Assembly: GCF_017068395.1 (NCBI RefSeq)
Contig: NZ_CP070619.1
Span: 930,001 to 994,000, forward strand
Direction of reading: 5' to 3'
Length of the DNA stretch: 64,000 nt
From: Rhodococcus pseudokoreensis
GTDB lineage: Bacteria > Actinomycetota > Actinomycetes > Mycobacteriales > Mycobacteriaceae
The position numbers and the translations under genes are program-made. The notes under the pieces are model-generated. The model made no database searches, was not told where the DNA came from, and worked only from the letters and a program-made list of their open reading frames with translations. Within the stretch, counting starts at the first letter, position 1. Each line of letters begins with the position of its first letter. Positions 19,061 to 28,036 of the stretch are shown piece by piece.

Positions 19061-20308
19061 ATGGCTGGAGACATCGTCCCGATCGAACTCGGTCTCACCG
19101 ACGGCGACCTCGTGACACTGTGGGCACCACGGTGGCGTGAGGGCGACGACGAGTGGGAAGCATTCCTTGGTCACGAGGAAGACCTGTACGGGTTCGAATC
19201 AGTGGCAGAACTCGCTGCCTTCATCCGCACCAATACCGACAACGACCTCGTCGAGCACCCCGCGTGGAGTGTGGTGTCCGGCCTCTCCGCTGCCGAGCTC
19301 GAGCCCGACGAGAACTTCTGCTTCGACCTGATCGGTGTGCCCGAACTGGCGGCGAGCGACCCAGACGCCGTCGTCGTGAGCGAACTCGAAGACACGCTCA
19401 ACATGGTGCGCAACATCGGCGAGGTCTGCGAACTGGACGTGGTCACCAAGTTCTTCAACGCGAACCCCATTCTCGGTGCGCTCCCCGCAGGCGCCAGCGC
19501 GTTCGAGGGACGCGAGGGCGAGGAACTGTGGGCGCAGATCGGGACCGCGATCGCGAAGGGCTGGGATGACGTCCTCGACGCGGTCGACAACATCGTCGCG
19601 ACCCCGGAGGTGGACGCCGAGGCGGTAGCCGTGGCCGAGGCCGAACTGGTGGCCGCCGACGAGAACACCGTCGACGTGGACGACGTCGCCGAGGAGGCGG
19701 AGGAAGACGAGGAGTTCGTCGCGCTCGACCTGAACACCGAGGATGACGAGGAAGAAGACGACTCGTTCTGGGGTGCGGTCGGTGTCGACCCCGTGAAGAT
19801 CATCACGTCCGGGGAGACGTACTTCACGCTCCGGTGCTACCTCGACGACGACGCGATCTTCCTCGGGCGCGACGGGGCGATCTTCGTGTTCACGTCCGAG
19901 CGGGCACTGGCCCGGTACCTCGCCGACAACCACGAGCACGCCCTCGCGCAGGTCAGCACGTACGAGGAGATCCAGGTGGCGGCCGTCGACGGGTCGCTCG
20001 AGGTCGAGGTCACCGACGAGAACGTGTACGTCCTGCCCGGGCTCGCCGACGACCTGGCCGCAGGCCCGGAGTCGGTCGACGCGGACCAGCTGGACCTCGC
20101 CGTCGAATTGTTCACCGATGCAGCCGATTTCGCCGACGACGATTCGGTGGAGACCGCGCTCGTGTCGTCCGACCCGCTGGGCTGGTACGTCTCGTTCGTC
20201 CTCAACCCGGACCCGACGCGGATGGCGCCGAGTGCGCCCTTCGACGCCGAGGCCGAGGCGTGGCGGAAGCTCGAGCGGGAGTTCGAGGCCCGCCTGCGGA
20301 AGATCTGA
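19061..20308 (+). CDS. Conserved acidic actinobacterial protein (Rv3311-like)
   Basis: A 415-residue acidic protein of unknown function, the positional match of M. tuberculosis Rv3311. Residues ~1-195 and ~245-415 look like two related alpha/beta domains. Each has a VTLWAPRW- or YFTLRCYL-type strand and a segment ending in 'ala-phe/tyr-leu' (VAELAAFI; ERALARYLADN). They are joined by a very acidic Glu/Asp-rich linker (~residues 195-245). It has no signal peptide. A -10 hexamer seven bases upstream suggests a leaderless mRNA. It ends in a hairpin shared with add. Confidence 0.75.
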   Translation: MAGDIVPIELGLTDGDLVTLWAPRWREGDDEWEAFLGHEEDLYGFESVAELAAFIRTNTDNDLVEHPAWSVVSGLSAAELEPDENFCFDLIGVPELAASDPDAVVVSELEDTLNMVRNIGEVCELDVVTKFFNANPILGALPAGASAFEGREGEELWAQIGTAIAKGWDDVLDAVDNIVATPEVDAEAVAVAEAELVAADENTVDVDDVAEEAEEDEEFVALDLNTEDDEEEDDSFWGAVGVDPVKIITSGETYFTLRCYLDDDAIFLGRDGAIFVFTSERALARYLADNHEHALAQVSTYEEIQVAAVDGSLEVEVTDENVYVLPGLADDLAAGPESVDADQLDLAVELFTDAADFADDDSVETALVSSDPLGWYVSFVLNPDPTRMAPSAPFDAEAEAWRKLEREFEARLRKI

Positions 20309-20330
20309 GCGCCCGCCTACGGGGCGCTCA
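20306..20330. terminator. Bidirectional hairpin containing both stop codons
   Basis: TGAGCGCCC (20306-20314) pairs perfectly with GGGCGCTCA (20322-20330). The TGA is the stop of the + strand Rv3311-like gene, and the TCA is the reverse complement of the add stop. The convergent genes therefore end inside the two arms of one stem. No U-tract follows. Confidence 0.6.
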
Positions 20331-21413
20331 GCCCACCAGCACGGCGAATCCCGGCTTGATCACCTCGTCGATCAGCTGCAACCGCTGATCGAACGGGATG
20401 AACGCCGACTTCATCGCGTTGATGGTGTAGCGCTCGAGATCCGTCCAGCCGTAGCCGAACGTCTCGACCAGGCGGAGCATCTCCTGGCTCATGCTGGTAT
20501 CGCTCATCAGCCGGTTGTCGGTGTTGACGGTGACGCGGAACCGCAGCCGGGCGAGCAGGTCGAACGGATGGTTCTCGAGCGTGTCCACTGCCCCGGTCTG
20601 CACGTTGGAGCTGGGACACAGCTCCAGGGGAATCCTCTTGTCCCGCACATAGTTCGCGAGCTTGCCGAGCACCGGGACGCCGTCGGTGCCGATCGTGATG
20701 TCGTCGGTGATCCGGACCCCGTGACCGAGGCGGTCCGTGCCGCAGAACGCGATGGCCTCGTGGATGGACGGCAGGCCGAACGCCTCACCCGCGTGAATGG
20801 TGAAGTGCGCATTGCTGCCCCTCATGTACTCGAAGGCGTCGAGGTGACGGCTGGGCGGATTGCCGGCCTCGGCGCCGGCGATGTCGAATCCGACGACCCC
20901 GCGGTCCCGGAACCGGATCGCCAGTTCCGCGATCTCCCGGGACCGCGCCGCGTGCCGCATCGCGGTGAGCAGGACGCCGATCCGGATGTTCTGGCCGCGC
21001 ACTTCCGCCGCCGACTCCCCCGCCTCGAATCCGAGCAGGACCTGTTCCACCACCTCGTCGAGGGTCAGTCCCTCTTCGAGGTGCTGTTCCGGGGCGAACC
21101 GGACCTCGGCGTAGACCACGCCGTCGGCGGCGAGGTCCTCGGCGCATTCGCGGGCGACGCGTTCGAGCCCGACAGGGGTCTGCATGACGGCGACGGTGTG
21201 GGCGAACGTCTCGAGGTACCGCTCGAGCGAACCGCTGTCCGCGGCCTCCCTGAACCACTTCGCGAGCGCGGGCGCGGTGTCGGCGGGCAGCGCGTCGTAT
21301 CCGCAGTCGCGGGCGAGTTCGAGAACCGTCTCGGGCCGGAGGCCTCCGTCGAGATGGTCGTGCAGCAACACCTTCGGCGCTCGGCGCAGGGCCGACAGAT
21401 CCAGTGCGGTCAT
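20328..21413 (-). CDS. add: Adenosine deaminase
   Basis: Hydrolytic deamination of adenosine to inosine (a substrate of the nearby purine-nucleoside phosphorylase). It has 361 residues, normal for the family. The zinc ligands HDHLDG are at residues ~18-23, [14 protein letters not shown] carries the third ligand, and LGHGVRI and the SLNTDNR-like [12 protein letters not shown] carry the catalytic His and Asp. It lies downstream of deoA with a 9-bp gap, in a probable cdd-deoA-add operon, the same order as M. tuberculosis Rv3315c-Rv3313c. Confidence 0.95.
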   Translation of the reverse strand: MTALDLSALRRAPKVLLHDHLDGGLRPETVLELARDCGYDALPADTAPALAKWFREAADSGSLERYLETFAHTVAVMQTPVGLERVARECAEDLAADGVVYAEVRFAPEQHLEEGLTLDEVVEQVLLGFEAGESAAEVRGQNIRIGVLLTAMRHAARSREIAELAIRFRDRGVVGFDIAGAEAGNPPSRHLDAFEYMRGSNAHFTIHAGEAFGLPSIHEAIAFCGTDRLGHGVRITDDITIGTDGVPVLGKLANYVRDKRIPLELCPSSNVQTGAVDTLENHPFDLLARLRFRVTVNTDNRLMSDTSMSQEMLRLVETFGYGWTDLERYTINAMKSAFIPFDQRLQLIDEVIKPGFAVLVG

Positions 21414-21422
21414 GGGACGACG

Positions 21423-22718
21423 TTAGCGTGAGGGATCCTCTATCCGCTCGATGACGAGCGGTGTGATCACCGGCGGCGCGTCGGCCACGACGGTCCAGGC
21501 TTCGGAAAGGGCGGCTTTCGCCGCGGCGAACCGTTCGGGCGTGTCGGTGTGCAGCGTGACGAGCGGGGTGCCCACGGACACGGTCTCCCCCGGCTTCACG
21601 TGCAGTTCGATGCCCGCCCCCGCCTGCACCGGTTCGCCCTGCCGTTCGCGGCCCGCGCCGAGCCGCCAGGCGGCGAGCCCGACGGCCATGGCGTCGAGAC
21701 CGCACACCACACCGTCCGACTCGGAGAGCAGCACCTCGGTGTGCCGGGCCGTGGGCAGCGCGGCGTACGGGTCGCCACCCTGGGCGGCGATCATTCTCCG
21801 CCAGCGGTCCATGGCGGAGCCGTCCCGCAGCTTGTCGGCCGGGTCGACGCCGTCGATTCCGGCTGCCTTCAACATTTCTCGCGCGAGCTCGAGGGTCAGT
21901 TCCACGACGTCGGACGGGCCGCCACCGGCGAGCACCTCCAGCGATTCCCGCACCTCCAGCGCATTGCCCGCGGTGTGGCCGAGTGGCGCGTCCATCGCCG
22001 TGAGCAGTGCCATCGTCCGCACTCCGGCGTCGTTCCCGAGGTCGACCATCGTCTGGGCCAGCTCGCGCGCGTCGTCCAGCTTCTTCATGAACGCGCCCGA
22101 ACCGACCTTCACGTCGAGGACCAGCGCGCCGGTGCCCTCCGCGATCTTCTTGCTCATGATCGAGCTGGCGATCAGGGGAATCGACTCGACGGTCCCGGTG
22201 ACGTCCCGCAGTGCGTACAGCCGCCGGTCCGCCGGGGCCAGGTCCGAGCTCGCGGCGCACACGACGGCGCCGACCTCGGGGTCGGACAGGATCTCTGCCA
22301 TCTCCGACGTGTCGAGGTCGGCGCGCCAGCCCGGGATCGACTCGAGCTTGTCGAGGGTCCCGCCGGTATGGCCCAGCCCGCGTCCCGACAGCTGCGGCAC
22401 GGCCGCGCCGCACGCGGCGACCAGCGGCGCGAGCGGGAGCGTGATCTTGTCGCCCACACCACCGGTCGAGTGCTTGTCCACGGTGGGGCGGCCGAGGTGG
22501 GTGAAGTCGAGGCGGTGACCGGACGAGATCATCGCCGTGGTCCAGCGGCTCACCTCGGCGCGCGTCATCCCGCGGAAGAAGATCGCCATCGCCAGGGCCG
22601 ACATCTGCTCGTCCGCCACGACACCGCGGGTGAATGCCTCCACCACCCAGTCGATCTCTGCACCGGACAATTCTCGGCCGTCGCGTTTGGCGGCGATGAT
22701 CGACGAGGCGTCATGCAT
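21423..22718 (-). CDS. deoA: Thymidine phosphorylase
   Basis: Phosphorolysis of thymidine (and deoxyuridine) to base and deoxyribose-1-phosphate. It has 431 residues. The family signature SGRGLGHTGGTLDKLE, the phosphate-binding KHSTGGVGDK and the KKIAEGTGALVLDVKVGSGAFM stretch are present. ATG at 22718 (MHDASSIIAAKRDG) overlaps the cdd stop by eight bases, giving translational coupling. The frame is open further upstream, but that is cdd sequence in another frame. Confidence 0.95.
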   Translation of the reverse strand: MHDASSIIAAKRDGRELSGAEIDWVVEAFTRGVVADEQMSALAMAIFFRGMTRAEVSRWTTAMISSGHRLDFTHLGRPTVDKHSTGGVGDKITLPLAPLVAACGAAVPQLSGRGLGHTGGTLDKLESIPGWRADLDTSEMAEILSDPEVGAVVCAASSDLAPADRRLYALRDVTGTVESIPLIASSIMSKKIAEGTGALVLDVKVGSGAFMKKLDDARELAQTMVDLGNDAGVRTMALLTAMDAPLGHTAGNALEVRESLEVLAGGGPSDVVELTLELAREMLKAAGIDGVDPADKLRDGSAMDRWRRMIAAQGGDPYAALPTARHTEVLLSESDGVVCGLDAMAVGLAAWRLGAGRERQGEPVQAGAGIELHVKPGETVSVGTPLVTLHTDTPERFAAAKAALSEAWTVVADAPPVITPLVIERIEDPSR

Positions 22719-23115
22719 GGCTGATTCTCCCCTTCTCCTCCGGACCGAAAGCGTCCGGCAGCAGCTGTTCCAATGGGCGCACGCCGGCCCGGTGGTCGAC
22801 GAGCAGTCCGGGGCCGCCGTGCTCGAAGAGAATCTGCCGGCAGCGTCCGCACGGCATGAGTATGTCGCCACTCGCGTCACAGCAGGTGAAGGCGATTAAT
22901 CGCCCGCCGCCGCCCGCAAACAAGTTACCGACCAGTACGCACTCGGCGCAGAGCCCCAAACCGTATGAGACATTTTCCACATTGCATCCGACGACGATTC
23001 GCCCATCGTCCACCAGCGCCGCCGACCCCACGGCGAACCCGGAGTAGGGCGCGTAGGCCCTCCCCATCACCTCATGCGCGTTGGCGCGCAACAGTTTCCA
23101 ATCGATCTCGACCAT
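22711..23115 (-). CDS. cdd: Cytidine deaminase
   Basis: Zinc enzyme converting (deoxy)cytidine to (deoxy)uridine. A 134-residue, tetrameric-type Cdd. The zinc/catalytic motif CAEC (GLCAECVLVG) and the second motif PCGRCRQIL are present, together with NVENVSYGL for ribose binding. ATG at 23115 (MVEIDWKLLRANA) is preferred over an in-frame start six codons upstream. First gene of cdd-deoA-add, divergent from sdhC across a 255-bp regulatory gap. Confidence 0.95.
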   Translation of the reverse strand: MVEIDWKLLRANAHEVMGRAYAPYSGFAVGSAALVDDGRIVVGCNVENVSYGLGLCAECVLVGNLFAGGGGRLIAFTCCDASGDILMPCGRCRQILFEHGGPGLLVDHRAGVRPLEQLLPDAFGPEEKGRISHA

Positions 23116-23179
23116 GGTTACCCATCCAATCACGTGGCCTGAATGGATGCAGAGAATCGCCCGGGACGGCCCGATCCGT

Positions 23180-23198
23180 ATTGGAGAGGCAAACCTAA
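23180..23198. promoter_or_regulatory. Possible DtxR/IdeR-type iron box upstream of sdhC
   Basis: By eye, 13 of 19 positions fit the IdeR consensus TTAGGTTAGCCTAACCTAA. The right half (GCAAACCTAA) is good and the left half is poor. It lies in the cdd-sdhC gap, about 80 bp before a -10-like TAGAGT (23260-23265). Iron control of succinate dehydrogenase would make sense because the complex is iron-rich. The match alone is weak. Confidence 0.25.
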
Positions 23199-23370
23199 GT
23201 TCATTTGCAGGGGCGGTACGAACCCCGACTCGAATTAGTTCCCCCGTTTCTGTTGGGTTTAGAGTTCAGAGAAGTCGGTTCAGGATCACGTCGGGTCCCC
23301 AGTTGTGGTATGTCCGCAACGCTGCGCAGACTCGACACGTCCACCAATGACGTTGGAGGCACAGCACTCG

Positions 23371-23775
23371 ATGAGTACTACGACTGAAGCCGCTCCGGCC
23401 AAGGAGCGCACACGGTCGCTTTACCGGGGCGACCCCGGAATGTGGTCCTGGGTTTTGCACCGGATCACAGGCGTAATGACGTTCTTCTTCCTATTCGTGC
23501 ACGTGCTGGACACCGCGCTCGTGCGGGTGAATCCCGACACGTACGACAGTGTCATCGAGACCTACAAGAACCCGATCGTCGGGCTCATGGAGCTCGCGCT
23601 CGTCGCCGCGGTGCTGTACCACGCACTGAACGGTGTCCGGGTGATGCTGGTGGATTTCTGGTCCAAGGGACCGCAGTACCAGCGCCTGATGCTCTGGGTA
23701 ATCCTCGCGATCTGGTTCCTGGTGATGATCCCGGGCGCAGGCCGCATCTTCTACAACATGTTTGCGGGGCACTGA
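23371..23775 (+). CDS. sdhC: Succinate dehydrogenase cytochrome b556 subunit
   Basis: Membrane anchor of complex II, 134 residues, with three hydrophobic spans (WVLHRITGVMTFFFLFVHVLD, IVGLMELALVAAVLYHALNG, LMLWVILAIWFLVMIPGAG). The heme-ligand-type His is in VAAVLYHALNGVR, and the SdhC start signature LYRGDPGMWSWVLHRITG is clear. ATG at 23371 follows GGAGG at 23355. Start of sdhCDAB. Confidence 0.94.
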   Translation: MSTTTEAAPAKERTRSLYRGDPGMWSWVLHRITGVMTFFFLFVHVLDTALVRVNPDTYDSVIETYKNPIVGLMELALVAAVLYHALNGVRVMLVDFWSKGPQYQRLMLWVILAIWFLVMIPGAGRIFYNMFAGH

Positions 23776-23776
23776 C

Positions 23777-24220
23777 ATGACGACAGAAGCCAAGAGTCTC
23801 GGCAAGACCTACGACCGTCCCGCCAGCCTGGACAACCCGCGCTCACCGCGCCGGACCTCGAAGAACAACTTCGAGCTGTACGCCTGGCTGTTCATGCGGT
23901 TCTCCGGTCTCGCGCTGATCTTCCTCGTGCTCGGCCACCTCTTCATCATGCTGATGCTCGACGACGGTGTGCACCGCATCAACTTCGCGTTCGTCGCAGG
24001 CCGCTGGTCCAGCCCGTTCTGGCAGTTCTGGGACCTCACCATGCTGTGGCTTGCCCAGCTGCACGGCGGAAACGGACTCCGCACGGTCATCGCGGACTAC
24101 TCCCGCAAGGACTCCACGCGCTTCTGGCTGACCACGATCCTCGTTCTCTCGATGATCCTGATCATGGGCCTCGGCACGTACGTCATCTTCACCTTCGACC
24201 CCAATATCTCGGCGAGCTAG
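23777..24220 (+). CDS. sdhD: Succinate dehydrogenase hydrophobic membrane anchor subunit
   Basis: Second membrane anchor, 147 residues, with three spans (LFMRFSGLALIFLVLGHLFIM, FWDLTMLWLAQLHGGNGLR, FWLTTILVLSMILIMGLGTYV). A candidate heme/quinone-site His is in LGHLF and another in QLHGGNG. ATG at 23777 (MTTEAKSLGK) follows the sdhC stop by one base. Confidence 0.93.
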   Translation: MTTEAKSLGKTYDRPASLDNPRSPRRTSKNNFELYAWLFMRFSGLALIFLVLGHLFIMLMLDDGVHRINFAFVAGRWSSPFWQFWDLTMLWLAQLHGGNGLRTVIADYSRKDSTRFWLTTILVLSMILIMGLGTYVIFTFDPNISAS

Positions 24221-24235
24221 GGGAGCACAGATTTC

Positions 24236-25987
24236 ATGCAGGAACACCGTTATGACGTGGTCATCGTCGGTGCCGGCGGCGCCGGCATGCGCGCAGCGAT
24301 CGAGGCCGGTCCCCGCGCCCGCACCGCGGTACTGACCAAGCTCTACCCCACCCGCAGCCACACCGGCGCGGCCCAGGGCGGCATGTGCGCCGCGCTGGCG
24401 AACGTGGAGGAAGACAACTGGGAGTGGCACACCTTCGACACGGTCAAGGGCGGCGACTACCTCGCCGACCAGGACGCCGTCGAGATCATGGCCAAGGAGG
24501 CCATCGACGCGGTGCTCGACCTCGAGAAGATGGGTCTGCCGTTCAACCGCACGCCCGAGGGCAAGATCGACCAGCGTCGTTTCGGTGGTCACACCCGCGA
24601 TCACGGTAAGGCCCCCGTTCGCCGCGCATGTTATGCCGCGGACCGCACCGGTCACATGATCCTGCAGACGCTCTACCAGAACTGCGTCAAGCACGACGTC
24701 GAGTTCTTCAACGAGTTCTACGCCCTCGACATCGCGATCACCGAGACGGAGAACGGCCCCGTCGCCACCGGTGTCATCGCCTACGAGCTGGCCACCGGCG
24801 AGATCCACGTCTTCCACGCGAAGTCCATCGTGTTCGCCACCGGCGGCTCGGGACGCATGTACAAGACGACGTCCAACGCCCACACCCTCACCGGTGACGG
24901 CATGGGCATCATCTTCCGCAAGGGCCTCCCGCTGGAGGACATGGAGTTCCACCAGTTCCATCCGACAGGCCTGGCCGGGCTCGGCATCCTCATCTCCGAG
25001 GCTGTGCGCGGTGAGGGCGGCATCCTCCGCAACGCCGACGGCGAGCGGTTCATGGAGCGCTACGCCCCCACCATCAAGGACCTCGCACCCCGTGACATCG
25101 TCGCGCGGTCGATGGTTCTCGAGGTCCTCGAGGGACGCGGCGCGGGACCGAACAAGGATTACGTCTACATCGACGTGACCCACATCCCCGAGGAAGTCCT
25201 CGACGAGAAGCTCCCCGACATCATGGAGTTCTCCCGCACCTACCTCGGTGTGGACCCGGTCAAGGAACCGGTGCCGGTGTACCCCACCTGCCACTACGTC
25301 ATGGGCGGCATCCCCACCAGGATCAACGGTGAGGTCCTCCGCAACAACGACGAGATCGTCCAGGGCCTGTACGCCGCCGGCGAGTGCGCCTGCGTCTCCG
25401 TCCACGGCGCGAACCGTCTCGGCACCAACTCGCTGCTCGACATCAACGTCTTCGGACGCCGCGCCGGCATCGCCGCCGCCGAGCACGCCAACAACAGCGA
25501 GTTCGTCGCCCTGCCGGAGACGCCCGAGAAGATGGTCGACGAGTGGATGGAAACCATCCTGTCGGACCACGGTCACGAGCGGGTCGCGGACATCCGCACC
25601 GAGCTGCAGCAGTCGATGGACAACAACGCCTCGGTGTTCCGCACGGAAGAGCGCCTCACCCAGGCACTCAAGGACGTGCGCGCTCTGAAGGAGCGCTACA
25701 ACCACATCACGGTGCAGGACAAGGGCAAGCGCTACAACAGCGACCTGCTCGAGGCCGTCGAGCTCGGCTTCCTCCTCGAAATGGCGGAGGTCACCGTCGT
25801 CGGCGCGCTGAACCGCAAGGAATCGCGCGGCGGCCACGCCCGCGAGGACTTCCCGGACCGCAACGACGCCGAGTACATGAAGCACACGATGGCATACAAG
25901 GAGGGCGACGGCCTGCTCTCCGACATCCGTCTCGACTACAAGCCGGTAGTCCAGACCCGCTACGAGCCGATGGAGCGTAAGTACTGA
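24236..25987 (+). CDS. sdhA: Succinate dehydrogenase flavoprotein subunit
   Basis: Catalytic subunit oxidising succinate to fumarate in the TCA cycle, 583 residues. FAD-binding VVIVGAGGAGMRAAIEAG is at residues 9-26. The covalent-FAD motif TRSHTGAAQGGM, the active-site stretch GGHTRDHGKAPVRRACYAADRTGH (seen as GGHTRDHG then RRACYAADR) and the HPTGL substrate loop are present. The C-terminal REDFPDRND and the final RYEPMERKY match the family. It overlaps sdhB by one base. Confidence 0.97.
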   Translation: MQEHRYDVVIVGAGGAGMRAAIEAGPRARTAVLTKLYPTRSHTGAAQGGMCAALANVEEDNWEWHTFDTVKGGDYLADQDAVEIMAKEAIDAVLDLEKMGLPFNRTPEGKIDQRRFGGHTRDHGKAPVRRACYAADRTGHMILQTLYQNCVKHDVEFFNEFYALDIAITETENGPVATGVIAYELATGEIHVFHAKSIVFATGGSGRMYKTTSNAHTLTGDGMGIIFRKGLPLEDMEFHQFHPTGLAGLGILISEAVRGEGGILRNADGERFMERYAPTIKDLAPRDIVARSMVLEVLEGRGAGPNKDYVYIDVTHIPEEVLDEKLPDIMEFSRTYLGVDPVKEPVPVYPTCHYVMGGIPTRINGEVLRNNDEIVQGLYAAGECACVSVHGANRLGTNSLLDINVFGRRAGIAAAEHANNSEFVALPETPEKMVDEWMETILSDHGHERVADIRTELQQSMDNNASVFRTEERLTQALKDVRALKERYNHITVQDKGKRYNSDLLEAVELGFLLEMAEVTVVGALNRKESRGGHAREDFPDRNDAEYMKHTMAYKEGDGLLSDIRLDYKPVVQTRYEPMERKY

Positions 25988-26766
25988 TGAGCGCACCTGC
26001 AGTCGACAAGAGCGAGAACAAGTCGGATCTCCCTCCCGTTCCCGAGGGCGCCGTCATGGTCACCCTCAAGATCGCGCGGATGAACCCGGAGTCCGGCGAG
26101 GGCCAGCACTGGGACAGCTTCCAGGTTCCGGCGCTGCCGACGGACCGCATGCTGAACCTGCTCCTGTACGTGAAGGGCTACCTCGACGGCACCCTGACGT
26201 TCCGCCGCAGCTGCGCCCACGGCGTGTGCGGTTCGGACGCAATGCGGATCAACGGCGTCAACCGTCTGGCCTGCAAGCTCCTCATGAAGGACATGCTGCC
26301 CAAGGACGGCAAGCCGGTCACGATCACCGTCGAGCCCATCAAGGGCCTGCCGGTGGAGAAGGACCTCGTCGTCGACATGGAGCCCTTCTTCGACGCGTTC
26401 CGCGCCGTGAAGCCGTTCCTCATCACCACCGGCAACGAACCCACCCGTGAGCGCATCCAGTCGCAGCACGACCGGGCCCGTTTCGACGACACCACCAAGT
26501 GCATCCTGTGTGCCTGCTGCACCACGTCGTGCCCGGTGTACTGGAGCGACGGCAGCTACTTCGGTCCCGCTGCCATCGTCAACGCGCACCGGTTCATCTT
26601 CGACAGCCGTGACGAGGGTGCGTCGGAGCGTCTCGACATCCTCAACGACAAGGACGGCGTCTGGCGTTGCCGGACCACGTTCAACTGCACCGACGCGTGC
26701 CCCCGCGGCATCCAGGTGACGAAGGCGATCCAGGAAGTCAAGCGCGCGCTGCTCTTCGCACGCTGA
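25987..26766 (+). CDS. sdhB: Succinate dehydrogenase iron-sulfur subunit
   Basis: Electron-transfer subunit of 259 residues. The 2Fe-2S cysteines are in SCAHGVCGSDAMRINGVNRL followed by AC. The second domain has CILCACCTTSCPVYW for the 4Fe-4S cluster, and CTDACPRGI helps bind the 3Fe-4S cluster. ATG overlaps the sdhA stop (TGATG). A very strong hairpin follows 24 bases after the stop and closes the operon. Confidence 0.97.
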   Translation: MSAPAVDKSENKSDLPPVPEGAVMVTLKIARMNPESGEGQHWDSFQVPALPTDRMLNLLLYVKGYLDGTLTFRRSCAHGVCGSDAMRINGVNRLACKLLMKDMLPKDGKPVTITVEPIKGLPVEKDLVVDMEPFFDAFRAVKPFLITTGNEPTRERIQSQHDRARFDDTTKCILCACCTTSCPVYWSDGSYFGPAAIVNAHRFIFDSRDEGASERLDILNDKDGVWRCRTTFNCTDACPRGIQVTKAIQEVKRALLFAR

Positions 26767-26789
26767 CCCGAGGTTTTCCGAGCACGTTC

Positions 26790-26826
26790 CAGGGCGCCCC
26801 CGGCCACTTCGGCCGGGGGCGCCCTG
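26790..26826 (+). terminator. Strong terminator of sdhCDAB
   Basis: A perfect 16-bp GC-only-rich stem: arm 26790-26805 and arm 26811-26826, with a five-base loop ACTTC. There is no long U-tract, as is common in actinobacteria. Confidence 0.85.
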
Positions 26827-26937
26827 CGTCGTGTCCGAGCTCAGTCGTGTCCAAGCTCACCGTCCGAGCCGTCCCACGGTGAGATCCCCGCGCTAGTGTC
26901 GAGAACGGATGCCCCCGACGAACAGCGAGGTTCACAC

Positions 26938-27933
26938 ATGACGCAGTCGCCCACTCCCGCGGTGGTCACGGTCACCGGGGCGGCAGGCAGTATCGGTTAC
27001 GCGGCGCTGTTCCGGATCGCCGCGGGCGCGATGCTCGGCCCCGACACCCCGATTCGACTGCGGCTCTTGGAGATTCCGTCCGCCGTGTCCGCGGCCGAAG
27101 GCACCGCGATGGAACTCGACGACAGCGCTTTCCCGCTTCTTCACGACGTCGAGGTCCACGACGACCCGAAGCGGGGTTTCGACGGCACCGATGTGGCCCT
27201 GCTCATCGGATCACGTCCCCGGTCCAAGGGGATGGAGCGCGGCGACCTGCTGGCCGCGAACGGGCAGATCTTCACCGTGCAGGGTCGCGCGATCAATCAG
27301 GTTGCCGCGGAAGGCGTCCGGGTGCTGGTCGTGGGCAACCCGGCCAACACCAACGCACTCGTCGCCGCGAACAACGCCCCCGACGTGCCCGCGGAGCGGT
27401 TCACGGCACTGACCCGGCTCGACCACAACCGCGCGATCGCCCAGCTGGCACGGCACTCCGGCGCCGCGGTGAAGGACATCAGCCGCGTCACGATCTGGGG
27501 CAACCACTCCAGCACCCAGTACCCCGACATCTTCCACGCGCGGGTCGGGGACCGGTCCGGCGCCGAGTTCGCCGCGGACCGCGACTGGCTCACCGGCGAC
27601 TTCATTCCCACCGTCGCGAACCGGGGCAGCGCGATCATCGAGGCCCGCGGCGCATCGTCCGCGGCCTCCGCCGCCAACGCCGCGATCGACCACGTGCACG
27701 ACTGGGTGCTCGGCACCCCCGACGACGACTGGACGTCCGTGGCGCTGCCCTCCACCGGCGCCTACGGGGTGCCGGAGGGGCTCGTCAGCTCGTTCCCGGT
27801 CCGCTCGGTCGACGGGGCCTGGCAGGTCGTGGAGGGGCTGGAGATCGACGACTTCTCGCGGAAGCGGATCGACGCGTCGGTGGCCGAACTCGAATCCGAA
27901 CGCGACGCCGTCCGGGGCATGGGTTTCATCTGA
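26938..27933 (+). CDS. mdh: Malate dehydrogenase
   Basis: NAD-dependent oxidation of malate to oxaloacetate in the TCA cycle. The protein has 331 residues. The nucleotide-binding motif [19 protein letters not shown] is at residues ~10-28. The substrate loop [16 protein letters not shown], the LTRLDHNRA stretch with the catalytic Asp, and the [12 protein letters not shown] motif with the catalytic His identify the cytosolic-type MDH common in actinobacteria. ATG at 26938 follows AGCGAGG. It lies just after the sdh terminator and has its own promoter region. Confidence 0.95.
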   Translation: MTQSPTPAVVTVTGAAGSIGYAALFRIAAGAMLGPDTPIRLRLLEIPSAVSAAEGTAMELDDSAFPLLHDVEVHDDPKRGFDGTDVALLIGSRPRSKGMERGDLLAANGQIFTVQGRAINQVAAEGVRVLVVGNPANTNALVAANNAPDVPAERFTALTRLDHNRAIAQLARHSGAAVKDISRVTIWGNHSSTQYPDIFHARVGDRSGAEFAADRDWLTGDFIPTVANRGSAIIEARGASSAASAANAAIDHVHDWVLGTPDDDWTSVALPSTGAYGVPEGLVSSFPVRSVDGAWQVVEGLEIDDFSRKRIDASVAELESERDAVRGMGFI

Positions 27934-28036
27934 CCCGGCCGCCCTCACCCCGGCACGGTGCGCGGACGTCACGAATGCGTGTCGACACGCGTCCGTTTTC
28001 AGAACCGGCCCGGTCATCGCATACGCTGCCTTTTCG

